Program-made: the position numbers and the translations under genes
The notes under the pieces: generated by a model
The model's input: only the letters and a program-made list of their open reading frames with translations
What the model was told of the DNA's origin: nothing
Database searches by the model: none
Shown here: positions 1 to 8,560 of the stretch, piece after piece
How positions within the stretch are numbered: position 1 is the first letter of the stretch
Layout: each line of letters begins with the position of its first letter
NCBI GenBank assembly: GCA_964651435.1
Contig: CAZYVU010000013.1
Span: 1-64,000 of the forward strand
Source of the DNA: CAZYVU01 sp964651435
GTDB lineage: Bacteria > Desulfobacterota > Syntrophorhabdia > Syntrophorhabdales > CAYQXL01
DNA length: 64,000 nt
Direction of reading: 5' to 3'

Positions 1-234
1 GTAAGCGGGCCATTTTCTCAGCGCCGCCACATTTGACGCCCTGTCTCTGAGTGCCCGTCGCGTCCACGTATCCGGGGCCGTACCGGGGGCGTCGAGGAGG
101 CTTAGGAGGCCCTCAATGTTTGCGTCGATTAGCTTGTACGTGACCCCCTGCGCTTTCAGCGCCCCGGCAAGCCGCGCAATGCCCGGCGGCGGCTCGCAGG
201 GTTTCGAAACAGGGGGATGGACAAGGAGGATCAT
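1..234 (-). CDS. B12-binding radical SAM-type protein, N-terminus (partial)
   Basis: The minus strand is open from an ATG at 234 to the window edge (78 codons). It begins MILLVHPPVSKPCEPPPGIA, then about ten residues on reads LAGAL and LIDAN. The pattern (hydrophobic strand, HPP, then PPPGI followed by a helix) is typical of the cobalamin-binding domain that opens B12-dependent radical SAM proteins such as the hopanoid or BchE-like groups. The radical SAM CxxxCxxC motif would lie beyond the window, so the enzyme class is inference from the first domain only. No good Shine-Dalgarno sequence is visible before the ATG. It is divergent from the sensor kinase that starts at 409. Confidence 0.65.
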   Translation of the reverse strand, partial: MILLVHPPVSKPCEPPPGIARLAGALKAQGVTYKLIDANIEGLLSLLDAPGTAPDTWTRRALRDRASNVAALRKWPAY

Positions 235-317
235 CGCTCATTGTAGAACAGCCGGGGGCGCCGGTCAACCGTGCCCGCCCCGTCAATCGGAGTGATTCCC
301 TTCATGGGACGAAAATG

Positions 318-345
318 TTGACAACCCTATGCCTGCTGGTATAAT
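318..345 (+). promoter_or_regulatory. Sigma-70 promoter of the signalling island
   Basis: TTGACA at 318-323, a 16-bp spacer and TATAAT at 340-345: both hexamers are perfect consensus. The predicted transcript start near 352 gives a leader of about 57 nt before the kinase at 409. It is the only strong promoter seen upstream of the long same-strand gene run, so it may serve several of those genes. Confidence 0.8.
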
Positions 346-408
346 CCACCATAGCGTCGTTGGCAAGGGAGTCGGCGACGCGCCACAAAAGCATGACAGG
401 GAGCGGGG

Positions 409-2322
409 ATGGCCGTCAGGGACGCTAAGACGCCTGCAGAGAAGATCGCGGAGCTGGAAGACCGGGTGGAGAAGTTGCAGCGCGTTGTCAGATCGTTAGC
501 CGATGACGAAAGAAAATACCGGGAAATAGTGGAGTCGGCCAACAGTATCATCATCAGCGTGGACCGCCAGGGGCGGCTAACCTATCTCAACGAGTACGCA
601 GAGCGTTTTTTCGGATACAGAAAGTCGGAAGTCCTCGGAAAAAGGGTCGTCGGCACCATAGTTCCCGAGATGGAATCGTCGGGTAGAAACCTGGAAGAGC
701 TGATCGGCCGTATCATCGAAGAACCTGAGGCATTCAGGAACAACGAGAACGAGACGGTGACGAAGAATGGCAGAAGACTCTGGGTCTCATGGACAAACAG
801 GGCCATGCGTGACGACGCCGGGAGGCTCGTGGGCATCCTCGGCGTGGGAAACGACGTGACGCCGCTGAAGGAAATGGAGCGGGTGCTCCGTGATAGTAAA
901 GCGGAGTGGGAGACCCTTTTTGACGCCATGTCGGACTGGGTGGCCCTCATCGACAGAAGCCGAACCATAGTGCGGACAAACAGGGCCGGGGAACGGTTTC
1001 TCGGCCTGCCCCTTAGGGAAATCGCCGGGAAGTCGTGCTGCGCCCTCATTCACGGGGTAGACGCGGCTGTCGACGGGTGCCCCTTTCTAACCATGTTAAG
1101 GACGGGAAAGCGCGAGTCGCTTGAGTTGATGCTGCCCGATGAGGCAACATGGCTTCACGTGAGCGTCGATCCCGTGACGGACGACGACGGGAACGTGACG
1201 GGGGCGGTACATATTGTCCGTGACATAACGGCGGAAAAAAGTGTTCAAGTGGCCCTCAGACAGAGCGAGGAGCGTTACCGCACCCTTATCGAGACGGCGG
1301 AGGAGGGCGTCTGGGTCATCGATAGAGGGGCCCGGACAAGTTTTGCGAACAAGAAGATGGCGGCCATGCTGGGCTATACGACAGAGGAAATGACGGGCCG
1401 CAGCCTCTTCGAGTTCATGGACGACGAGGCAGCAGAAGAGGCGCGGCAAAAGTTCGCAATGCGCCGGGAGGGGCTGGTGGAACAGCACGACTTCCGTTTT
1501 GCCAGAAAGGATCGGACCGCCTTCTGGGCCATCGTCAGTACGGCCCCGCTCCACGACGCTTCCGGCAACTTTTCCGGGGCTGTTGCTATGATCACCGACA
1601 TCACCGAGAGGCGGCGCATGGAGCAGGACATCGAGGCGTCACGGCAGCAGTTGCGTGCCTTGAGCTCCCACCTTGAATCGGTCCGCGAGGAGGAAAGGAC
1701 GAGGATATCGAGGGAGATTCACGATGAGCTGGGGCAGGCGCTGACCTGTATCAAAATCGACATTTCCGAGATGGCCGCCGATCTCCGGGATGTCGGACCG
1801 GCAAGGGGGCGGCTGCAGGAGAAGGCCCAAGGGATCATGGCCTTTGTCGACGGCACCATCGAGACGGTGCGCAAGATTTCAGCCGAATTGAGACCCAGCA
1901 TCCTCGACGACCTGGGGCTGTCGGCGGCCATAGACTGGCTGTGCCAGGATTTTCAGCGGCGGACCGGCATCGACTGCCGCATAGAGAGAGTTGAGGTCCC
2001 AAGCCTTGGAAAAGGGCTGGCCACAGCCTTTTTCCGCATCCTCCAGGAGGGACTCACCAATGTGGCCCGCCACGCCCGGGCAACGGCGGTGACCGTCTCC
2101 TTCGGCCGGACTGAAGATCACCTTATGCTGGTGATCGAGGATAACGGTAGAGGCCTTCCTCCGGGCACCCTCGATGAAGACAATGCGCTGGGTCTTTTGG
2201 GCATGAGGGAGCGGGCCATCGGCTTCGGCGGCGAGATTCTCTTCGAGGGCGGACCGGAGGGGGGCACGCGGATCACCGTCCTCGTACCGGCAGAAAACGT
2301 GTGCAACGGGGGAGGCCGGTGA
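409..2322 (+). CDS. PAS-domain sensor histidine kinase, NarL/DegS type
   Basis: A 637-residue cytoplasmic kinase with no membrane segment. A short coiled coil (about 10-35) is followed by three PAS domains (about 37-155, 165-278, 285-400), a HisKA_3 dimerisation helix with the phospho-acceptor H438 in EIHDELGQAL, and a C-terminal HATPase with EDNGRGLP and GLLGMRERA boxes. It should autophosphorylate and pass phosphate to the NarL-type regulator whose GTG start overlaps its stop codon. The ligands of the PAS domains are unknown. AGGGAG at 398-403 supports the ATG at 409. A consensus promoter lies just upstream. Confidence 0.9.
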   Translation: MAVRDAKTPAEKIAELEDRVEKLQRVVRSLADDERKYREIVESANSIIISVDRQGRLTYLNEYAERFFGYRKSEVLGKRVVGTIVPEMESSGRNLEELIGRIIEEPEAFRNNENETVTKNGRRLWVSWTNRAMRDDAGRLVGILGVGNDVTPLKEMERVLRDSKAEWETLFDAMSDWVALIDRSRTIVRTNRAGERFLGLPLREIAGKSCCALIHGVDAAVDGCPFLTMLRTGKRESLELMLPDEATWLHVSVDPVTDDDGNVTGAVHIVRDITAEKSVQVALRQSEERYRTLIETAEEGVWVIDRGARTSFANKKMAAMLGYTTEEMTGRSLFEFMDDEAAEEARQKFAMRREGLVEQHDFRFARKDRTAFWAIVSTAPLHDASGNFSGAVAMITDITERRRMEQDIEASRQQLRALSSHLESVREEERTRISREIHDELGQALTCIKIDISEMAADLRDVGPARGRLQEKAQGIMAFVDGTIETVRKISAELRPSILDDLGLSAAIDWLCQDFQRRTGIDCRIERVEVPSLGKGLATAFFRILQEGLTNVARHARATAVTVSFGRTEDHLMLVIEDNGRGLPPGTLDEDNALGLLGMRERAIGFGGEILFEGGPEGGTRITVLVPAENVCNGGGR

Positions 2323-2921
2323 CCAGGATCCTCATAGCCGACGATCATCCGATAGTCCGGCAGGGGTTGCAGAAGATCCTCTCTGGGAACGCCGGATTCC
2401 ATGTGGCGGGCGAGGCCACGAACGGGCGGGAGGTCGTTATTCTTGACATTACCATGCCCGACAGAAATGGTCTTGACGTACTGGAGCAGATCAGGCGCGA
2501 GCGACCGGAGACGGCCGTTCTGATCCTCAGCGTTCACCGCGAGGACCTCTATGCCAAGCGGGCCTTCGAGCTCGGCGCTGCCGGGTACATGACCAAGGAG
2601 AGTGTTCCGGAGGAGCTTACGAAGGCCATCCGGACGATAGCCTCGGGCCGGAAATACGTCAGCCCGTCGGTAGGAGAGCTGCTGGCCTCCGACGTTGAGC
2701 GTGGGCGGACGGAAAAGACCCCCCACGAGACCCTCTCCACGCGGGAATTCGAGATCATGTGCCTTATTGCCGTAGGCGAGACGCCCAAATCGATTTCAAG
2801 AAAGCTCTTTCTGAGCACAAAGACCGTCAACTCCTATCGTGACAGAATATTGGAAAAGATGGGCATGAAGACGAACGCAGAAATCACGCGCTACGCAGTC
2901 CTCAATGGGCTTATAGAATAG
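2319..2921 (+). CDS. NarL/LuxR-family response regulator with shortened receiver
   Basis: REC domain plus C-terminal LuxR helix-turn-helix (TLSTREFEIMCLIAVGETPK). The partner of the kinase at 409: the GTG at 2319 overlaps the kinase stop, and GGGGGAGG lies just before it. A GTG at 2301 is in frame but lacks a ribosome site. The REC domain keeps the acidic pair D8-D9, phospho-Asp D43 (VILDITMP) and the conserved Lys in GYMTKES. The distance from D9 to D43 is only 34 residues, against 45 in the related regulator at 35276. About 11 residues covering helix alpha-2 are missing in frame after NGREV. Whether it still folds and is phosphorylated is uncertain. Confidence 0.88.
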   Translation: MTRILIADDHPIVRQGLQKILSGNAGFHVAGEATNGREVVILDITMPDRNGLDVLEQIRRERPETAVLILSVHREDLYAKRAFELGAAGYMTKESVPEELTKAIRTIASGRKYVSPSVGELLASDVERGRTEKTPHETLSTREFEIMCLIAVGETPKSISRKLFLSTKTVNSYRDRILEKMGMKTNAEITRYAVLNGLIE

Positions 2922-2998
2922 GGCGACCGGTAATTTCCCTACAACAAACTCGGTAGATCACCTCTTTCCCCATCCTTGCAGGCCGATGTATATGGAGA

Positions 2999-3391
2999 AT
3001 GATGGATGAGCCACGCCCGACCATAGGTGCAGTACGGGTTCTTGTAGTCGATGATTCGGAACGTATCCGGGAGCGGTTGGTTCGCATGATCCGCTCGCTG
3101 GGCGAGAGGTTTGTCATCAGCGAGGCGGGAAGCGCAGACGAGGCCATGACGGTGGCGGTGAGGGAAAGGCCGAATGTGACCATTCTTGATATCCGAATGC
3201 CCGATGGCAGCGGGATCGATGTGCTCAGAGCAATTAAGAAAGAGCGGGGCAACTCCATCGTTGTTATGCTGACAAACTATCCCTATCCACAGTACCGGAA
3301 GACATGCATGGACGAGGGGGCCGATTTTTTCTTCGACAAATCGACGGAGTTTGAACGGGTCATAGAGGTGGTGAGAGGGGTGAGAGAATGA
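2999..3391 (+). CDS. Single-domain CheY-like receiver protein
   Basis: A 130-residue stand-alone receiver. It has the acidic pair in VLVVDDSERI, phospho-Asp in VTILDIRMPDGSG and the conserved Lys in FFFDKS. There is no output domain, so it is likely a phosphorelay shuttle or protein-binding regulator. ATGATG at 2999-3004 offers two starts; GGAG at 2994-2997 fits the second (3002) better. The stop overlaps the ATG of the next receiver gene, which suggests coupled translation at the head of the chemosensory cluster. Confidence 0.85.
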   Translation: MMDEPRPTIGAVRVLVVDDSERIRERLVRMIRSLGERFVISEAGSADEAMTVAVRERPNVTILDIRMPDGSGIDVLRAIKKERGNSIVVMLTNYPYPQYRKTCMDEGADFFFDKSTEFERVIEVVRGVRE

Positions 3392-3774
3392 AGACGATCC
3401 TGGTCGTTGACGATTCGCCGACCATGCGGCGCATGGTAATGGCCTCACTGCGGTCTGCCGGCGACATATGTTTTGACGAAGCCGCCAGCGGCCTCGAGGC
3501 GATAGAGAGGCTTTCGCTTTCCCGGATAGACCTGATTATGCTTGACCTCAACATGCCCGACATGCACGGCATGGAGGTGCTGCGATTCGTCCGAGGCCAG
3601 AGGCGCTACGCCCACCTGCCGGTGATCATCCTTACGACCCGCGGGGATGATAGGATGAAGGCCGAGGCCATGGCGGCAGGTGCCTCCATGTATATGACCA
3701 AGCCCTTTCAGCCCGCCCAGCTTGTGGCGGCGGTGGGGACGTTGCTCGGTGACGAAGAGGGGGTTCGCCGATGA
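3388..3774 (+). CDS. cheY: CheY-type response regulator
   Basis: A 128-residue receiver of classic CheY layout: ILVVDDSPTMRRMV, phospho-Asp in LIMLDLNMPDMHG, the Thr of VIILTTRG and the Lys of MYMTKPFQP. It overlaps its upstream neighbour by ATGA and overlaps the start of cheA (3771) by 4 bp, so it is part of a coupled chemosensory operon. It is probably the direct phosphate acceptor of the adjacent CheA. The physiological target (motor, c-di-GMP enzyme or other) cannot be read from the sequence. Confidence 0.88.
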   Translation: MKTILVVDDSPTMRRMVMASLRSAGDICFDEAASGLEAIERLSLSRIDLIMLDLNMPDMHGMEVLRFVRGQRRYAHLPVIILTTRGDDRMKAEAMAAGASMYMTKPFQPAQLVAAVGTLLGDEEGVRR

Positions 3775-5828
3775 CCGAAAAAGGCCGCGGACCAGACCGG
3801 GAACTTATCGATCAGTTTATTGAGGACTACTTTGCGGAGAGCGAGGAGCACCTCACGGCCATACGGGAGGCGCTCCTGAGCCTCGAGGCGTTCATTCACA
3901 AGGCACGGACGGATACTGCGCTCCTCAAGGACCTACTGCTTCATTTCCACTCACTCAAAGGCCTGTCGGCCATGGTGGCCCTCTCCGAAGCAGAGGATCT
4001 CTCTCACACCATCGAAACGTACCTCCGGGCCTTGATGGACGAGAAGGTGATCCTGACGGCCGAGGCCGTGGACACCGTCATTGCCGGGACCAACCTTCTC
4101 GAAGAGATTATTGCGGCACGGCGCAACAAATGGGAGATACCGGGCATCGAACTGGTCACGGCGAGGTTTCGGGTGCTGCTTCCCGACCGCCCTGCATCGC
4201 CTGGGGCCCTTTCCGGCCGGGCGGCGGAACCGGCTCATGGAGAGGACGATGCCGAACCTGCCCAGGGGGCCGGAGCGGACCTGCCCGAGGAGAGCATCAC
4301 TGACAGTCGTCCGCTTTGGCAATGTATCTTCACACCCTCGCAGGCGCTGGCTGATTCGGGCATGAACGTCAATACCGTACGGGAAAGGCTTAAGGCCATA
4401 GGAGAGCTGGTGAGGGCGGCCCCAAGGGTGGCCGCCGACGGCGGCATATCTTTTGAGTTTATCGTGGCAACGGAGTCGGACCCGGAAGTGTTCCGAGGAT
4501 GGCGGAATGATGGTATTACCTCCCGGCCCTATGGGGAAGGCCTCGGAAACGGCGGCGAGGACGGGGAGACAACTTTTCCGGATACAGTGACCCGTCCGGC
4601 ACCACCCCACCAGGCCGTCTCAGCATCGGGATTTGTGCGGGTCGACCTGTCACGGCTTGACGACCTCATGAGGATGATCGGCGACCTCGTTATCAGCAGG
4701 GCGCGCCTGCAGGACAGGATCGGTGGCCTGTGCAAGGTGCTGCCCATTAAGGAGGTGCGCCCCCTTGAAGAGATAAACCTTGCCATTGAGCGACAGTTGA
4801 GGGAGCTCCGGGAGGGCGTCATGCGCGTCCGCCTCGTCCCCATCGGAGAAATATTTCAGCGCATGAAGTTTGTGGTTCGGGACCTGTCCAAGGAGATGGG
4901 TAAGAGGGTATCCCTTCGGCTGGAGGGCGAAGAGACGGAGATCGATAAATTTGTCGTGGAACGTATGATGGATCCACTCCTCCATCTCGTTCGCAATGCC
5001 GTGAGCCACGGGCTCGAGACGGAGTCGGAGCGCCTCGCCAAAGGCAAGCCTGCCGAAGGCGAACTGGCCCTGAAGGCATCGACGGCCGGTAATTCGGTGG
5101 TCATCATTGTTCAGGATGACGGACAGGGTATCGATGTCGACAGGGTGATGGAGAAGGCAAGGGCCTTGAACCTTATCGAGGCGGATGCAAAGGTGGACCA
5201 GGCGGCGCTGCTCGGTATTCTCTGTTCGCCGGGCTTCTCCACGCGGGAAGAAGCGGATCGGGCCAGCGGCAGAGGGGTCGGGATGACGGTGGTGCGCAAC
5301 GCAGTGACGGAGCTGGGCGGTGCCATGAGGTTCGAGACCTTCGAAGAGGGCGGCACGCGGTTCACCATACAGCTTCCCCTTACGCTGGCCATCGTCGATG
5401 CTCTGATCGTTATGTCGGGCGGCCACACCTTTGCCGTGCCGCAGACATCGGTGTCTGAGATTCTCGAGGTCACGCCGGAAAGGATCACGACGCTGGAGAA
5501 CAACGAATTGGTCCCTTACCGCGACGGCGTGCTTCCCCTGGTCAGGCTGTCGCGTGTCTTCGGCATCGGAGAGATGTGGTCCAATGCTTGCTATGCCCTC
5601 GTTTCGGGGGAGGGCACAGGCCTGGCAGGCATTGTCGTTGACCGCCTCATGGGCCAGAGGGAGATCGTCGTTAGGGCCATTACGGAAAAGCTTGTTCAGG
5701 TGCCCGGGGTGGCCGGTGCCACAGAGCTTGGTGACGGAAGGGCGGTGCTCATTCTCGACGTCAATGCGCTGGCGGGAATGGAGCGATCAAGGAGTCGGCC
5801 TGTCGGACAGGGGACAATGAACAACTGA
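3771..5828 (+). CDS. cheA: Chemotaxis histidine kinase CheA
   Basis: A 685-residue CheA. The N-terminal Hpt domain carries the phospho-site H60 in HFHSLKG. A variable linker (about 125-285, rich in Ala, Glu and Gly) holds a possible P2-like segment near 180-250. The P3 dimerisation helices follow (about 290-360), then the HATPase with N-box HLVRNAVSHGLE, DDGQGID and GVGMTVV, and a C-terminal CheW-like P5 domain (about 545-670). All kinase motifs are intact. It should form an array with the CheW (5846) and soluble MCP (6359) that follow. The start overlaps cheY by 4 bp. Confidence 0.95.
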   Translation: MTEKGRGPDRELIDQFIEDYFAESEEHLTAIREALLSLEAFIHKARTDTALLKDLLLHFHSLKGLSAMVALSEAEDLSHTIETYLRALMDEKVILTAEAVDTVIAGTNLLEEIIAARRNKWEIPGIELVTARFRVLLPDRPASPGALSGRAAEPAHGEDDAEPAQGAGADLPEESITDSRPLWQCIFTPSQALADSGMNVNTVRERLKAIGELVRAAPRVAADGGISFEFIVATESDPEVFRGWRNDGITSRPYGEGLGNGGEDGETTFPDTVTRPAPPHQAVSASGFVRVDLSRLDDLMRMIGDLVISRARLQDRIGGLCKVLPIKEVRPLEEINLAIERQLRELREGVMRVRLVPIGEIFQRMKFVVRDLSKEMGKRVSLRLEGEETEIDKFVVERMMDPLLHLVRNAVSHGLETESERLAKGKPAEGELALKASTAGNSVVIIVQDDGQGIDVDRVMEKARALNLIEADAKVDQAALLGILCSPGFSTREEADRASGRGVGMTVVRNAVTELGGAMRFETFEEGGTRFTIQLPLTLAIVDALIVMSGGHTFAVPQTSVSEILEVTPERITTLENNELVPYRDGVLPLVRLSRVFGIGEMWSNACYALVSGEGTGLAGIVVDRLMGQREIVVRAITEKLVQVPGVAGATELGDGRAVLILDVNALAGMERSRSRPVGQGTMNN

Positions 5829-5845
5829 ATTTGGTGGAGGTTTCA

Positions 5846-6331
5846 ATGAGTGAGGATCATGGAAGTGGACAGCAGGAGACAGGAGCGACGCTGGAACCCT
5901 ATATTCTTTTCGAGCTTGCCGGAACCACCTATGGCGTCAGGAGCCGCATCGTGAAGCAGATGGAGATGGTGGAACATATTACTCCCGTTCCCAACGCCCC
6001 GCCTTTCGTGGAGGGGGTTGTGTTTCTCAGGGGGCAGGTCATTCCGGCCGTCAATCTTCGGGTTCGCTTCGGTTTCGCCAAGGAGGCCTACGACCTGCGG
6101 ACGCGCCTCGTGGTCGTGAACACGGCCAGCCACACGGTGGGCCTCATCGTCGATAGCGCCCGCGAGTTTGTAACCATATCTGCCGATTCCATAAAACCGA
6201 CACCGGAGGGGATCACCAATCTCAGCGGAAAGTATCTCGACGGTATTGCCCGGCTGGGGGACCGCCTCGTGCTGATTCTCAATGCCGATGAGGTGGTGCA
6301 CCTCGAAGATGTAGATGTGAACTTCGCCTAG
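5846..6331 (+). CDS. cheW: Chemotaxis coupling protein CheW
   Basis: A 161-residue CheW-fold protein: LEPYILFELAGTTYGV opens the domain, followed by VEGVVFLRGQVIPAVNLR and the closing VLILNADEVV strand. It bridges the MCP and CheA. The ATG at 5846 is chosen because GGTGGAGG at 5834-5840 sits five bases before it; an upstream in-frame TTG at 5831 has no such site. It lies 17 bp after cheA and 27 bp before the MCP gene. Confidence 0.93.
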   Translation: MSEDHGSGQQETGATLEPYILFELAGTTYGVRSRIVKQMEMVEHITPVPNAPPFVEGVVFLRGQVIPAVNLRVRFGFAKEAYDLRTRLVVVNTASHTVGLIVDSAREFVTISADSIKPTPEGITNLSGKYLDGIARLGDRLVLILNADEVVHLEDVDVNFA

Positions 6332-6358
6332 AGCGCTTAAAACGAGGAGGTTTTGGAT

Positions 6359-8419
6359 ATGGCAACTGCAAAGAAAGGCACCAGAGACAAGGGTCATGCC
6401 GGTGGCGTCGATCAGGTTCGGCAACAGGCCAAACTCGTAACCGCATCGGCGGCGGAGATCGCCCGCATTGCCGATGAGGTGGCACGTGGGGCCGTCGAGC
6501 AGGTCGGCTCCCTCGACAACGCGGTAAGCAGCATGAACGAGACGGCGGCATCCCTGAGAGAAACGGCATCCCAGGCCGACTCCATTGCGGCATCGACGGA
6601 TGAGCTTGTCTCCGGTGTCAACGAGACGGCCGCTTCCATCGAGCAGGTGAGCGGGAACGCGGCGGACCTCGCCTCGTCGATCAACGAAACGGCTGCGTCC
6701 ATTCAGGAGACGAGCGCGTCCATAAAGGCCGTCGCCGATATGGCCCAGGAGATGGCCTCGTCGGCCGTAGAGGTCACGGCATCGATGAATGAGATGGCAG
6801 CATCGATAAAGAATGTGGGGAGCGACACCGAATCCCTTGTTTCGTCGATCAACGAAACGGCGTCATCCGTTGAAGAGATGAACAACTCAGTCAAGGCGGT
6901 GACGCAGAATGCTGTGGATCTGGCATCGACAGCCGAGCAGACGTCATCGTCCATAAACGAAATGGCGGCCTCTATCGAAGAGGTGACGGCTGTGACGGAG
7001 AACCTGGCGGCGTCGGTGGAGCAGAACTCCACGTCCATAGAGCAGATCGGGCGTTCCGTGCAGGGCGTCGCCGATAGCGCCCGGATGATAAACGATGCCG
7101 TCGCCAATGCGGCGGGGAGCGCTTCCCAGATGGACCGCTCCATACGGTCCGTGGTGGAGCTGGCGAGGCAGGCCAACGAGGTCTCCCGCAGGGTTGCCAG
7201 GGATGCCGAATCGGGGGGCGTAACCGTGCAGCGCTCCATCGAGGAGCTGGCCAGGGTCAGGGAGTCGATGGTTCAGTCTGCGGCGGTGACGAAGGAGATG
7301 GGAAAGCGTGCCAACGAGATCAACTCCATCGTCGAGACGATCAACCTTATCGCTGAGCGGACAAACCTTCTGTCGCTTAACGCCTCCATTGAGGCGGCGA
7401 GGGCCGGCGAAGCAGGGCGCGGATTTGCGGTGGTGGCCGAAGAGATCAGGAATCTGGCCAACCGGTCCGCCCAGGCTACCTCGGACATCACGAACATTAT
7501 CAAGGCGTTGCAGGAGGTCGTCCAGGAGGCTGTGACGGCGTCGTCGGAAGGGGTGAGAATCGCCAACGAAAGCACCCGGTTCTCCGAAGAAGGGGTCGGT
7601 GCCCTGAAGAAGATCCTTGCGGGTGTTGACGAGACGACGGAGTTGGCCGGCCGCATCGCCCAGGCCACAAACGAACAGCTCTCCGCAGGGCAGAATACGA
7701 TAAGCGCCGTCAGTGTGGTGGCGGAACAGTCGAAGCAGGTAGTCGTCGCCACCAGCGAGCAGGCGAAATCGGTCCAGGGCATTGTCCAGGCAACAGGCCA
7801 GATGAGGCGTATCGCCCAGCAGGTAACGCAGGCGATGGGAGAGCAGGGTCGGGCAACGCGGGAGATCATCAAGGCGGCCCAAGGCACGTCGTCCATTGCC
7901 GTGCAGATGAGACAGGCGATGTCCGAGCAGTCCAGGGGTGTGGAGCAGATCGCGCAAGCGGCGGAGGCCATGAAAAGAAACGCATCGACCACGTCACGGG
8001 CCCTTGTTGAGCAGACGAGGGCGGTGGACCAGGTATCGGGAGAGGCCGAGCGCCTTGCCAAAGTCATATCAAACGTGAGCAAATCGATGGCGGAGCAGTC
8101 GCGGGCGGCCGAACAGATCACGGCGGCGACCGATTCCATCCGCAAGCAGTCGGACCAGATTGCCAAGGCTACCGGGGAACAGGCGCGGACGGGAAAGGAC
8201 ATGACCGTGGCGGCGCAAAACGTTGCGAAGCAGATCGGGCTCATTACGAGGGCCAACAAGGAGCACGCCCTGGCCGTTCAGAATACGCTCAAGATGCTTT
8301 CGGAGATACGCGCGATCACGGACAGGAACGCCAAGACTGTCCTGGAAACACAACAGAACTCCAAAGGACTCCTGAAGAACGCGGAGGATCTGGGAGAGGC
8401 CGTAAAGCGGATGGCGTAA
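6359..8419 (+). CDS. Soluble methyl-accepting chemotaxis protein without sensor domain
   Basis: 686 residues, Ala/Ser/Gln-rich and apparently all alpha-helical. The signalling tip is canonical (LLSLNASIEAARAGEAGRGF, then AVVAEEIRNLANRSA). No transmembrane helix, PAS, Cache or other ligand-binding domain is visible. The N-terminal third is instead a run of related helical units with NETAAS, NEMAAS or SSINE motifs. It is probably a cytoplasmic scaffold receptor that takes input from a partner, possibly the PAS-HEAT protein encoded next. AGGAGG at 6345-6350 supports the ATG at 6359 rather than the TTG at 6353. Confidence 0.9.
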   Translation: MATAKKGTRDKGHAGGVDQVRQQAKLVTASAAEIARIADEVARGAVEQVGSLDNAVSSMNETAASLRETASQADSIAASTDELVSGVNETAASIEQVSGNAADLASSINETAASIQETSASIKAVADMAQEMASSAVEVTASMNEMAASIKNVGSDTESLVSSINETASSVEEMNNSVKAVTQNAVDLASTAEQTSSSINEMAASIEEVTAVTENLAASVEQNSTSIEQIGRSVQGVADSARMINDAVANAAGSASQMDRSIRSVVELARQANEVSRRVARDAESGGVTVQRSIEELARVRESMVQSAAVTKEMGKRANEINSIVETINLIAERTNLLSLNASIEAARAGEAGRGFAVVAEEIRNLANRSAQATSDITNIIKALQEVVQEAVTASSEGVRIANESTRFSEEGVGALKKILAGVDETTELAGRIAQATNEQLSAGQNTISAVSVVAEQSKQVVVATSEQAKSVQGIVQATGQMRRIAQQVTQAMGEQGRATREIIKAAQGTSSIAVQMRQAMSEQSRGVEQIAQAAEAMKRNASTTSRALVEQTRAVDQVSGEAERLAKVISNVSKSMAEQSRAAEQITAATDSIRKQSDQIAKATGEQARTGKDMTVAAQNVAKQIGLITRANKEHALAVQNTLKMLSEIRAITDRNAKTVLETQQNSKGLLKNAEDLGEAVKRMA

Positions 8420-8560
8420 AGGTCCGTAGAGAGTGATGGCCCCTACGGTTCGTGGGCCCCAATGACGGTCCCGGGGGGGGCGGAATGTGGTCGGCAGGGC
8501 GAAGAGGCCCGGGGTGCAGAGGCCAAGGGTGGAGGAAATGCCGGTGAGGCGGGTGGATGT

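Noticed and set aside
6944..8259. Overlapping long minus-strand frames opposite the MCP
   Set aside because: The MCP coding frame is unambiguous. The antisense frames are Leu/Arg- or Ala/Ser-rich by-products of its repetitive sequence.
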